Assembly: GCA_038526735.1 (NCBI GenBank)
Contig: JBCBGM010000026.1
Span: 1-37,956 of the forward strand
Origin: Rubricella sp038526735
Lineage (GTDB): Bacteria; Pseudomonadota; Alphaproteobacteria; Rhodobacterales; Rhodobacteraceae
Direction: 5' to 3'
Length of the DNA: 37,956 bases
Shown: positions 1 through 8,121 of the stretch, piece after piece
Layout of the letters: each line of letters opens with the position of its first letter
Numbering within the stretch: position 1 is the first letter of the stretch
Notes under the pieces: generated by a model
What the model was told of the DNA's origin: nothing
The model's database searches: none
What the model saw: the letters and a program-made list of their open reading frames with translations, nothing else
Made by a program: the position numbers and the translations under genes

Positions 1-1320
1 CCAGTTGACCATGGAGAGGCTGTAGAGCTTCTCGCGGTTCCACAGGCGCGGCACGAGGAAGTAGAGCGCACCAAAGGTGATCATCCCGTTCCAGCCCAGT
101 GCACCGGAGTGGACGTGGCCGATCGTCCAGTCGGTGTAGTGGGAGAGCGAGTTGACGATGCGGATCGACATCATCGGCCCCTCAAAGGTCGACATGCCGT
201 AGAAGCCCACCGAGATGACGAGCATCCGCAGCACCGGGTCTGTCCGCAGTTTGTCCCACGCGCCCGAGAGCGTCATCAGGCCGTTGATCATGCCACCCCA
301 GGAGGGCATCCAGAGCATGATCGAGAACACCATCCCCAGCGTCGAGGCCCAATCAGGCAACGCGGTGTAGTGGAGGTGGTGCGGACCTGCCCAGATGTAG
401 AGGAAGATCAGCGCCCAGAAGTGCACGATCGACAGCTTGTAGCTATAGACCGGGCGCTCTGCCTGCTTGGGAATGAAGTAATACATCATCCCCAGGAAAC
501 CTGCGGTTAGGAAGAAGCCCACCGCGTTGTGCCCGTACCACCATTGGATCATGGCGTCCTGCACACCGGCGGTCACCTGGATCGACTTGGAGCCCCAGAT
601 CGACACCGGAATGGCCATGTTGTTGACCAAATGCAGCATCGCAACCGTGACGATGAAGGCCAGCAGGAACCAGTTGGCCACATAGATATGCGGCTCTTTG
701 CGCTTCCACAGAGTGCCAAGGAAGACCAGCAGATAAGCGACCCAGACAACAGTCAGCCACAGGTCAACATACCACTCGGGCTCTGCGTATTCTTTGCCCT
801 GCGTGCCGCCCAGCAGGTAGCCGGTGGCAGCCAGCACGATAAAGAGCTGATAGCCCCAAAAGACGAACCACGCGAGGTTGCCGCCCCACAGCCGTGCAGC
901 AGTCGTGCGTTGTACGATGTAGAACGAACAGGCCAGCAAGGCGTTGCCGCCGAATGCAAAAATCACTGCCGAGGTATGCAGTGGTCTGAGACGTCCGAAA
1001 GAGGTTTGCGCGATGTTGAGCGTGAGTTCCGGAAACGCGAGCTGAAACGCGATGAACGTTCCGGCTGCAAAACCAACCACGCCCCAAAAGGCGGTGGCAA
1101 TCACGCCGTAGCGGATCACGTCGTCCATATACCCGGTCGGTGCGGGTTGAGCGACATATCCAGGCCCCATCGCCCGCATGGTGCGGATGAAGAGAAATGT
1201 TGAGACAGCCAGAATAATGATCGCGTGGATCTGATAAGACAGGTCCTGCGCGAAATTCGTGGCAAGCGCGGCGAAGAACATCACCAACGCTAGAGCTATG
1301 AGTTTGAAGGTGCCGGCCAT
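1..1320 (-). CDS. ccoN: cbb3-type cytochrome c oxidase subunit I (CcoN), 3' end cut by window
   Basis: This is the catalytic heme-copper subunit of the high-affinity cbb3 terminal oxidase in the inner membrane, which reduces O2 to water. The minus frame is open without a stop from the ATG at 1320 to the window edge (440 codons). The missing C-terminus would lie left of the window. Motifs seen in order are an N-terminal membrane segment, RPLHTSAVIFAFGGNAL with the low-spin heme histidine, WWYGHNAVGFF with a CuB histidine, GPHHLHY with the paired CuB histidines, and DWTIGHVHSGALGWNG with heme histidines near the cut end. The start is supported by a GGAAGGA ribosome binding site just upstream. 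An FNR box lies about 95 bp upstream, so oxygen-controlled transcription is expected. The neighbouring fnrL is the usual regulator in this family. Confidence 0.96.
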   Translation of the reverse strand, partial: MAGTFKLIALALVMFFAALATNFAQDLSYQIHAIIILAVSTFLFIRTMRAMGPGYVAQPAPTGYMDDVIRYGVIATAFWGVVGFAAGTFIAFQLAFPELTLNIAQTSFGRLRPLHTSAVIFAFGGNALLACSFYIVQRTTAARLWGGNLAWFVFWGYQLFIVLAATGYLLGGTQGKEYAEPEWYVDLWLTVVWVAYLLVFLGTLWKRKEPHIYVANWFLLAFIVTVAMLHLVNNMAIPVSIWGSKSIQVTAGVQDAMIQWWYGHNAVGFFLTAGFLGMMYYFIPKQAERPVYSYKLSIVHFWALIFLYIWAGPHHLHYTALPDWASTLGMVFSIMLWMPSWGGMINGLMTLSGAWDKLRTDPVLRMLVISVGFYGMSTFEGPMMSIRIVNSLSHYTDWTIGHVHSGALGWNGMITFGALYFLVPRLWNREKLYSLSMVNW

Positions 1321-1643
1321 AGGTCCTTCCCTTAAGTTATGGTTGCGTGGTCCCAGACAGACTCGGGGACTGCGATCAGTGCTCCTTGGATTGACCTTCG
1401 GTGGGGGCGGCGCCTTGACGTGGATCAACGGTAGCGGTTGCAGACTTTTGTTTTACGCGCGCGGGAAATTGGCCGCGTGAAGCCGGCGCGCTGCGGAACG
1501 CGGCGCGGCATTTTAAAATAATCAATATTTACAGGTGTTTAGGTTTTGCTTGATGCCTAGGAAAGGCGCGGAGCATCACACGTCAAAGCGCCGCTCCGAG
1601 CGGGGCTACTCAAAGACAAGACTGGTGCGCGGCTTCGTCGCGG
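1321..1643. promoter_or_regulatory. ccoN upstream region between ccoN and fnrL
   Basis: This 323-bp stretch has no convincing gene. It holds the ccoN promoter with an FNR box at 1415-1428 and an A+T-rich patch around 1511-1540. A G+C-rich inverted repeat CCGCTC-C-GAGCGG at 1591-1603 is placed where an fnrL terminator would be; it is followed on the minus strand by TTTGAC, so it is only a weak terminator candidate. Short frames here have no family resemblance. Confidence 0.6.
1415..1428. promoter_or_regulatory. FNR/FnrL box TTGAC-GTGG-ATCAA
   Basis: The 14-bp site matches the FNR consensus TTGAT-N4-ATCAA with one mismatch in the left half. It sits about 95 bp before the ccoN start codon. FnrL activates ccoNOQP through such a site in Rhodobacteraceae under oxygen limitation. 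Function here is inferred from sequence and position. Confidence 0.82.
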
Positions 1644-2371
1644 TCAGAGATCGTCGCCGGATTCTTCGCGCAAGATCTCGATATCGGGGACGACCACATG
1701 CCGTGTCCCCTCCAGCAAAATAAGCTTTTGCTTCTTGAGCGCAGTGATCTGGCGGCTGACCGTTTCGATGGTCAGGCCCAGATAATCGGCGATCACCTCA
1801 CGGGTGACGGGCAGGTCAAAGGCCATGCCATCTTTCATGGAGGCTTTGGACAGTGCTGCATCGCGGCGTGCGAAGATCAGCAGAACGCTCGCAATCTTTT
1901 CGCGCGCGGTTTTGCGGCCCAGCAGCGTCATCCACTCGCGCGCGGCGTCAAGCTCATCGAGTGTCATCGCCAGGAGGCGACTCTCCATCCGGGGGCTGCG
2001 CGCAATCAAGTCTTCAAACGCTTTCTTGCGGAAGGTGCAGAGCGTCACCTCGGTGGAGGCAACCACGTCATAGGGTGTGCTGGTGCGACCGGGGCGGCCG
2101 ACAAAGTCGGACGGAAGAGCATCCCGACCATCTGGCGACGCCCATCTGCGAGGGTCCGGCTGAGGCTTGCGACCCCTTCGACCACAGATCCGAGAAAACT
2201 CAGCTCATCCCCAGCCCAAATGATCGTCTCACCGGGCGCATAGCTGCGGTAAGTCTTCATAGACTCTAGAAGCAAAAGCTCGCTTTGCTCGCATTCAGCG
2301 CAAACCGCGTTGTGGCGAATAGGGCACTCACCGCATTGATTTAACGTAATTTTCTGTACTTCTACAGTCAT
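1644..2371 (-). pseudogene. fnrL: FnrL, Crp/Fnr-family oxygen regulator, apparent 1-nt frameshift
   Basis: FnrL is a 4Fe-4S oxygen-sensing transcription activator of microaerobic and anaerobic genes. The N-terminal part (ATG 2371, preceded by GGAGG) has the cluster cysteines CGECPIRHNAVCAEC and runs through GRRQMVGMLF. It then leaves frame near 2113 and would end about 17 residues later. The next frame resumes at once with PSDFVGRPGRTSTPYDVVAST, has the downstream cluster cysteine in TLCTFRK, and reads through the dimerisation helix to the helix-turn-helix (TREVIADYLGLTIETVSRQI). Restoring one C in the run TTCC/GTCC joins both parts into a normal FNR-length protein of roughly 240 residues. 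No slippery heptamer is visible, so programmed shifting is unlikely. A sequencing error or a true inactivating deletion are both possible. Confidence 0.9.
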
Positions 2372-2465
2372 CGCGGTCCTCCGACCGTTTCGCAATGAAA
2401 CTACCGCGTCGTTTAGTTGCATTCAAGGTACTCCACCTGATGGAACATATCATCCCCTGAATTTT

Positions 2466-2480
2466 GGACAAAACAAGAAC
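2466..2480. promoter_or_regulatory. LexA box upstream of imuA
   Basis: GGACAAAACAAGAAC matches the alphaproteobacterial LexA operator GAAC-N7-GAAC with one mismatch in the first half-site. It lies 19 bp before the imuA ATG, in the divergent region shared with fnrL. imuA-imuB-dnaE2 cassettes are known LexA targets, so SOS induction of the downstream operon is the likely meaning. Confidence 0.75.
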
Positions 2481-2498
2481 ATTTGCTAAATTCGGAGT

Positions 2499-3092
2499 AT
2501 GAAAGTTCGATTCCCGACAGATTTGCAGCTTCGCCCGACCCGCGCGCATGAGGTGTGCGGCCCTTCAGCGGCTGTTTTTGCAGCGTGTCATGCAAGTCAG
2601 CAGGACGGACCGATTCTGTGGATCACGGAGGTTTGGCGCTCGGATCGGCTGCATCCGCGGGGTCTTTCGCGGTTTTTTGACCCCGCGCGCTTGGTGCTGA
2701 TCGAGGCGCGCCGCGCCATCGATGTGCTCTGGTCGGCGGAGGAGGGGCTGCGCTCCGGCGCGGTCGGGATGGTGGTGGCAGAGCTCACGCGCGCGCCAGA
2801 CCTCACCGCCTCTCGCCGCTTGCAACTCGCGGCAGAGGCGGGCGGCACGCTTGGCCTCTTCATCATTCCCGAGGGCACCGGCTCTAACGCGGCTGAAACC
2901 CGCTGGCACGCCACCCCGATCCGCGGAAGCGGCGCTGTCTGGGACTCGACTCCGATGCGCTGGCGCACCATAAAGAACAAAAGAGGAACATTGGTAAACG
3001 CAGAGGTGGCCTGGGATGCGACGGCGCATCGTTTGTTGCTGGATACCACGCTTGGCAAGCGCGCGGCTCACCCGCCGCAGCACGCGCTTTGA
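2499..3092 (+). CDS. imuA: ImuA, SOS mutagenesis cassette protein
   Basis: This is a 197-residue protein, the first gene of the imuA-imuB-dnaE2 cassette used for error-prone bypass of DNA lesions. ImuA is a RecA/SulA-like accessory protein that works with ImuB and DnaE2. The sequence has RecA-like hydrophobic strands (PILWITEV, LVLIEA, LGLFIIPEG) but no Walker A P-loop. A 77-nt overlap with imuB and a LexA box 19 bp upstream support the identity. The ATG at 2499 has a GGAG motif placed unusually close, so the exact start is a little uncertain. The C-terminal region SGAVWDSTPMRWRT...LVNAEVAWDA is typical of this family. Confidence 0.88.
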   Translation: MKVRFPTDLQLRPTRAHEVCGPSAAVFAACHASQQDGPILWITEVWRSDRLHPRGLSRFFDPARLVLIEARRAIDVLWSAEEGLRSGAVGMVVAELTRAPDLTASRRLQLAAEAGGTLGLFIIPEGTGSNAAETRWHATPIRGSGAVWDSTPMRWRTIKNKRGTLVNAEVAWDATAHRLLLDTTLGKRAAHPPQHAL

Positions 3093-4530
3093 CGCAACGC
3101 CCGCCCCCTTTGCGGTGCTGCGCGCGGTGCGTGGCGCGGACCGGATCCATTGCCTGAACGCCGCGGCAGAGACTGCGGGCCTGTCGCGCGGGCAAGGCGT
3201 GACAGACGCGCGCGCGATCTGCCCAGACCTCGTCACCGCCCCCTCTGACCTGCGCGCCGAGCAGCGCTTTTTGCTGACCATCGCCCGCTGGATGGACCGC
3301 TACGCGCCTTTTGTGGCCCCCGACGGAGAAGATGCACTGGTGCTCGATATCTCCGGCGCGGCGCATCTTTTCGGCGGAGAAGAGGCCTTGCTGGAGGATA
3401 TGGCTGATCGCCTCTCCCGCGCGGGGCTGGAGGCGCGGCTGGGTTGTGCCGATACCCGGGGTGCGGCCTGGGCACTAGCGCATTTTGCCCCGGGCATCGC
3501 GCCGCCGGGGGCCACCCGTGCAACTCTTGCACGGCTGACACCCGAGGCCCTGCGCATCGACGCTGACACCGCCACCGGCCTGCGCCGCCTTGGCCTCGAC
3601 ACCATTGATGCGGTCGCCAACGTGCCCCGCATCTCGCTCGCGCGCCGTTTTGGCACTGGTCTGACCCACAGGCTCGACCGGGTGCTGGGTGCCGAGCCTG
3701 ACCCGATCTCTCCGCTCGCCCCCGAAAGCGACTGGGAGGTGAGCAAGCTCTTGCAAGAACCGGTGGGCACGGTGCCCGCTGTCATGGCCGTGCTTGAGCA
3801 GCTCTTGGAGCCCCTCTGCCTGCGGTTGGAGCAAGCCGAGCAGGGCGCGCGCCAGCTTAGCCTGCATGTGCGCCGCACCGACCACACCGTCAGCGTGCTG
3901 GAGGTGGGGCTGGCGCGCCCGATGCGCGATGTGGAGCGTATCCTGGGCCTTTTCGCCAAAGGCGTAGAGGCGGTGGATGCGGGCTTTGGCATCGAGCATC
4001 TGCGCCTTGTTGCCACCTCGCGCGAGCCACTGCGCCTGCGCCAGCTCACCCGCGCCGAAGGGGAGGGGGCTGATCACCTCTCAGACCTCATCTCGCGCAT
4101 CGCGGGGCGGGTGGGGTTTGAGCATGTGCTGCGGTATCTGCCCGGTCAAAGCCACCTGCCTGAGCACAGCTTCATCATCGCCCCCGCTGCCTATTCCGAA
4201 GCGGCGCCCGGCTGGCCCGCCTCTGCCACGCTGCGCCCGCTGGTGCATTTCCCGCCCGAACCGCTTGAAGGGCAGGGCCCGCGCCCGCCCAAACGGTTTC
4301 GCTGGCGCGGCATGCGGCTGACCCTTCTGTCGGCAGAGGGGCCAGAGAGGATCTCGCCCGAGTGGTGGCTCGACCGCCCCGCCTGGCGCTCGGGCGTGCG
4401 CGACTATTGGCGGGTCGAGGCGCGCAAAGACGGCACCGCGGCCCATGGCGCCGAGGAAGAGACCCGCCGCCTGTGGCTGTTCCACACCCCGCAAACCGAT
4501 GCCTGGTCCGTCCAGGGCGTTTTGGCGTGA
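3016..4530 (+). CDS. imuB: ImuB, inactive Y-family polymerase scaffold
   Basis: This is a 504-residue Y-family (DinB-like) protein that in characterised cassettes bridges DnaE2 to the sliding clamp and has no polymerase activity of its own. The N-terminus MRRRIVCCWIPRLASAR replaces the acidic metal-binding motif of active DinB. Where DinB has its SxDE catalytic motif this protein has LVLDISGAAHLFGGE, the usual ImuB signature. A helix-hairpin-helix-like segment (LRRLGLDTIDAVANVPRISLARRFG) follows, then the little-finger region. It overlaps imuA by 77 nt and ends 9 nt before dnaE2, consistent with one LexA-controlled operon. Confidence 0.93.
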   Translation: MRRRIVCCWIPRLASARLTRRSTRFDATPAPFAVLRAVRGADRIHCLNAAAETAGLSRGQGVTDARAICPDLVTAPSDLRAEQRFLLTIARWMDRYAPFVAPDGEDALVLDISGAAHLFGGEEALLEDMADRLSRAGLEARLGCADTRGAAWALAHFAPGIAPPGATRATLARLTPEALRIDADTATGLRRLGLDTIDAVANVPRISLARRFGTGLTHRLDRVLGAEPDPISPLAPESDWEVSKLLQEPVGTVPAVMAVLEQLLEPLCLRLEQAEQGARQLSLHVRRTDHTVSVLEVGLARPMRDVERILGLFAKGVEAVDAGFGIEHLRLVATSREPLRLRQLTRAEGEGADHLSDLISRIAGRVGFEHVLRYLPGQSHLPEHSFIIAPAAYSEAAPGWPASATLRPLVHFPPEPLEGQGPRPPKRFRWRGMRLTLLSAEGPERISPEWWLDRPAWRSGVRDYWRVEARKDGTAAHGAEEETRRLWLFHTPQTDAWSVQGVLA

Positions 4531-4539
4531 GGGCGCAGC

Positions 4540-7500
4540 ATGACCGCAGCTCCCCCCGCCTTCGCGGAACTCATCACGACCAGCAACTTCAGCTTTCTCA
4601 CCGGCGCGTCGCATCCTGAGGAGTTGGTGGAACAGGCCTGCACCCTCGGCCTGCCCGCCCTCGCCATCACCGACCGCAACACGCTGGCCGGGGTGGTGCG
4701 GGCGTGGTCGGCTCTCAAAGAACTCAAAAACGAAACCATCGAGCGCGCCGCCCCCAACATCACCGGCCGTGATGTCCGTGCCCATGCCGCCACCCACGCG
4801 GCCAAGGTCCGCTCCCATACCCGGATAGATCCCTCCTCGCGCCAGGTCATGCAGGATGGCCCACTTGTGGCAGACGGGGCCGGGGGCTCTGCCCCCCTTG
4901 AGCCCGAGGGGCTCAATTCCCCCCGAGGTATTTCTGTCAAGATGAAGGGATCAGAGGCGCCTCCCTCCCCCCTGCAGAGGTCGAAATATCCCGGGGGTGA
5001 AGCCGCAGGCGAGGGGGCAGCGCCCCCTGAGGACCCGGCGCAGCCGGGCCACGCCCAACCGGAGGGCGGGAGGGCTGCGTTCCCCAAGCTCATTGTCGGC
5101 AGTCGGTTGGTCTTTGTGGACAGTGCGATTGAGGTGGTGGCGTTGCCGGTGGACAAACCCGCCTATGCCCGGCTCTCACGGTTGTTGACCGCTGGCAAGC
5201 GCCGGGCGGAGAAGGGGGAGTGCACGCTCTATCTTAAGGACCTGGAGGAGTGGGGGCGGGGGCTGGTGTTGATTGCCTGCCCGCCTGACCCTTTGTCCAA
5301 GGGTACGCGCTGGCCTGAGGTCAAGCGGCTGGCGGCGCGGTTCCCGGGCTGGGTCAATCTGGCGGCGCGTCCGCTCTATGATGGGCAGGATGCGGCGCGG
5401 ATCGCCACCTATGCGCGGGCGGCGCGGCGGCTTTCGGTGCCGATGCTGGCCTCGAATGATCCGATCATGCACCGCGCAGCGCGGCGGCAGATGGCGGATG
5501 TGCTGACCGCGATCCGCACCCATCGCAAGGTGGAGGAGTTGGGCCAGGATGCGCTGCCCAATGCCGAGCGGCGGCTCAAGGGGGCCGCCGAGATGGCGCG
5601 CATCTTCAAGGCCTATCCGGCGGCTCTCAAGCGCTCCATCGAGATTGCGGACCGCTGCGCCTTTGATCTCTCGGAACTGGCCTACACCTATCCGACCGAG
5701 AACCACGGCGAGCCGCCGCAGCAGCGGTTGGAGCGGTTGGTGGCCGAAGGAATGGCCTATCGCTATCCGCGTGGTGTGCCAGAGCGGGTGGCCGCGATGA
5801 CCGAGAAAGAGCTGCGCCTGGTCGGGCGTTTGGGCTATGCGCCTTACTTTCTGACGGTGCATGACATCGTGCAATTTGCCCGCTCCAAGGGGATTTTGTG
5901 TCAGGGGCGGGGGTCTGCGGCGAATTCGGTGATTTGTTATGCGCTGGGCATCACCGAGGTGGGGCCAGAGACGATCACCATGGTGTTTGAGCGCTTCGTC
6001 TCAGAGGCGCGTGCCGAGCCGCCGGATATCGACGTCGATTTTGAGCATGAGCGGCGTGAGGAGGTCATCCAGCACATCTATACCACCTACGGGCGGGAAC
6101 GGTCGGGGCTGTGTGCCACGGTGATCCACTTTCGCTCGCGTGCGGCGATCCGGGAGGTGGGCAAGGTGATGGGGCTGTCGGGGGATGTGGTGGCGGCCAT
6201 TTCTGGGTCGATCTGGGGCTGGTCGGATGAGCCGATTGATGATGCGCGGCTCCGTAGTCTTGGGCTGGACCCCTCCGACCGCCGGTTGCGCCAGACCCTG
6301 CGCCTGATCGGAGAGATCATCGGCTTTCCGCGCCACCTGAGCCAGCATGTGGGTGGGTTCATCATGACCCAAGACCGCCTTGATGAGCTGTGCCCGATCG
6401 AGAATGCCGCGATGGAGGATCGCACGGTCATCGAGTGGGACAAGGATGATATCGACGCGCTGGGCATCTTGAAGGTCGATGTGCTGGCGTTGGGGATGCT
6501 CACCTGTTTGCAAAAGGGCTTTGCGTTGATGGAGCAGCATATGGGCGAGGTCGTGACGCTTGAGAACATGCCAAAGGAGGACAGCCGCGTGTATGACATG
6601 CTCTGCCGGGCCGATGCCATCGGGGTGTTTCAGGTCGAAAGCCGCGCGCAGATCAACTTTTTGCCTCGCATGCGCCCGCGCTGTTTTTATGACTTGGTGA
6701 TTGAGGTCGCCATTGTGCGGCCCGGGCCCATTCAGGGCGATATGGTCCATCCGTATCTGCGGCGGCGGCAGGGCAAAGAGCCGGTCTCTTTCCCCTCCGC
6801 CGACCTGGAGCATGTGCTGGGTAAAACGCTCGGTGTGCCGCTCTTTCAGGAGCAGGCGATGCAGCTCGCGATTGTTGCTGCGGACTACACGCCCGATGAG
6901 GCCGATAAACTGCGCCGTTCGCTAGCTACCTTCCGCAAGATGGGCACCATTGGCGAGCACCGCGACCGCTTTGTGAACGGGATGCTCAAGAACGGTTATG
7001 AGCGGGATTTTGCGGAGCGCGCCTTTAGCCAGATCGAGGGGTTTGGGGAGTATGGCTTCCCCGAAAGCCATGCTGCGAGTTTTGCGCTGTTGGTCTATGC
7101 CTCGGCGTGGATGAAGTGCTTTCAGCCGGCGGTGTTTGCCTGTGCGGTGCTCAATGCTCAGCCCATGGGGTTTTATGCGCCGGCGCAAATTGTGCGGGAT
7201 GCGCGCGAGCATGGCGTTGAGATACGCCCGGTCTGTGTGAACCGCTCGGAGTGGGATAACACCTTGGAAAAGCGCGCGGATGGCAGTTTTGCCCTGCGTC
7301 TGGGCTTTCGCCAGATCAAGGGGATGAAGGAGGAGGACGCGGGCTGGATCGTCGCCGCGCGGGGCAATGGCTATCCTGATCCCGAGAGTGTGTGGCGGCG
7401 CGCCGGGGTGCGGCCTGCGGGGCTTGAGAAGCTGGCAGAGGCGGATGCGTTTGCCGATCAGGGTCTGGCGCGGCGGGCAGCGCTCTGGGCGGTGAAGGCG

Positions 7501-8121
7501 ATCAAGGGCGAAAAGCCTCTGGCGCTTTTTGGCGGCGATGGGGAGGGGCTCTTTGAGCCGCAGGTCTCTCTGCCGCCGATGACTTTGGGCGAGGAGGTGG
7601 TGGAGGATTACGTCACGCTCCGCCTGTCGCTCAGGGCGCATCCGATGGAGCTTTTGCGCCCCGAAATGGCGCCGCTGACGACGTGTTTTGAGACACAATC
7701 CGTGCCGCCCAACCACCGCGCGAGTGTGTGTGGTCTTGTGATCACCCGGCAGCGGCCCGGCACGGCCTCCGGCGTGATTTTCCTGACACTGGAGGATGAG
7801 ACGGGCGTGGTGAATGTGGTGGTCTGGCCCACGGTCTATAAGCAGTTTCGCGCGGCGGTGGTGGCGGGGCGTTTGGTGCGCGTGACGGGGCGCATTCAGC
7901 GCGAAGACAAGGTCACCCATTTGATCGCGCAGAGTATTGAGGATGTGTCAGGCATGCTGGCGACGCTGTCGTCTGACCCGCGCGAGATTGATCCGACCGA
8001 TGGTAACTCGGATGAGGCTCGCAGGCCCGTGCCGACACGCCCGCCGAACAAACCTGGGCGGTCCGTGCGGCATCCGAGGGAGCAGGCGAAGATCCTGTTT
8101 CCGAGCCGGGATTTTCATTAG
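4540..8121 (+). CDS. dnaE2: DnaE2, error-prone DNA polymerase III alpha, with in-frame repeat insert
   Basis: This is a C-family polymerase of 1193 residues that performs mutagenic translesion synthesis with ImuA/ImuB. Order of parts: PHP domain (HPEELVEQACTLGLPALAITDRN), palm with catalytic aspartates D496/D498/D500 in PPDIDVDF and D647 in LKVDVLALGML, the fingers and tandem helix-hairpin-helix region, and a C-terminal OB fold (ASVCGLVITRQRPGTASGVIF). The protein is about 100 residues longer than usual. The excess is a linker inside the PHP domain, about residues 65-184. Residues 115-163 there are encoded by a palindromic repeat that also occurs outside genes at 33756-33902. After the linker the family sequence resumes with FPKLIVGSRLVF. 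The frame is intact throughout. Whether the insert is exposed and harmless is inference. Confidence 0.95.
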   Translation: MTAAPPAFAELITTSNFSFLTGASHPEELVEQACTLGLPALAITDRNTLAGVVRAWSALKELKNETIERAAPNITGRDVRAHAATHAAKVRSHTRIDPSSRQVMQDGPLVADGAGGSAPLEPEGLNSPRGISVKMKGSEAPPSPLQRSKYPGGEAAGEGAAPPEDPAQPGHAQPEGGRAAFPKLIVGSRLVFVDSAIEVVALPVDKPAYARLSRLLTAGKRRAEKGECTLYLKDLEEWGRGLVLIACPPDPLSKGTRWPEVKRLAARFPGWVNLAARPLYDGQDAARIATYARAARRLSVPMLASNDPIMHRAARRQMADVLTAIRTHRKVEELGQDALPNAERRLKGAAEMARIFKAYPAALKRSIEIADRCAFDLSELAYTYPTENHGEPPQQRLERLVAEGMAYRYPRGVPERVAAMTEKELRLVGRLGYAPYFLTVHDIVQFARSKGILCQGRGSAANSVICYALGITEVGPETITMVFERFVSEARAEPPDIDVDFEHERREEVIQHIYTTYGRERSGLCATVIHFRSRAAIREVGKVMGLSGDVVAAISGSIWGWSDEPIDDARLRSLGLDPSDRRLRQTLRLIGEIIGFPRHLSQHVGGFIMTQDRLDELCPIENAAMEDRTVIEWDKDDIDALGILKVDVLALGMLTCLQKGFALMEQHMGEVVTLENMPKEDSRVYDMLCRADAIGVFQVESRAQINFLPRMRPRCFYDLVIEVAIVRPGPIQGDMVHPYLRRRQGKEPVSFPSADLEHVLGKTLGVPLFQEQAMQLAIVAADYTPDEADKLRRSLATFRKMGTIGEHRDRFVNGMLKNGYERDFAERAFSQIEGFGEYGFPESHAASFALLVYASAWMKCFQPAVFACAVLNAQPMGFYAPAQIVRDAREHGVEIRPVCVNRSEWDNTLEKRADGSFALRLGFRQIKGMKEEDAGWIVAARGNGYPDPESVWRRAGVRPAGLEKLAEADAFADQGLARRAALWAVKAIKGEKPLALFGGDGEGLFEPQVSLPPMTLGEEVVEDYVTLRLSLRAHPMELLRPEMAPLTTCFETQSVPPNHRASVCGLVITRQRPGTASGVIFLTLEDETGVVNVVVWPTVYKQFRAAVVAGRLVRVTGRIQREDKVTHLIAQSIEDVSGMLATLSSDPREIDPTDGNSDEARRPVPTRPPNKPGRSVRHPREQAKILFPSRDFH
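4882..5028. repeat. 147-bp palindromic repeat, copy A, inside dnaE2
   Basis: The element starts with a self-complementary tip GGGGGC-TCT-GCCCCC and ends with GGGGGC-AGC-GCCCCC. Inside these lies a second, imperfect inverted repeat pairing 4917-4933 with 4984-5001. It is 147 bp, exactly codons 115-163 of dnaE2, and starts on a codon boundary. Copy B at 33756-33902 has the same length with about 16 mismatches by hand count, nine of them clustered in one 15-bp stretch, and no gaps. No clear target duplication is visible. No transposase is nearby, so it looks non-autonomous. Confidence 0.9.

Noticed and set aside
529..1203. Plus-strand 224-codon frame and its 109-510 neighbour
   Set aside because: Exact antisense of ccoN, whose heme and copper motifs are in the minus frame.
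1511..1540. A+T-rich TTGAT half-site upstream of ccoN as a second FNR box
   Set aside because: Only one half-site matches; the other half TTAAA is too far from ATCAA.
2100..2125. Programmed ribosomal frameshift in fnrL
   Set aside because: No slippery heptamer, no following pseudoknot seen, and no precedent for FNR; a sequencing error or a mutation is simpler.
2444..2460. GATG-N8-CATC inverted repeat in the fnrL-imuA gap
   Set aside because: Short and matches no known regulator site.
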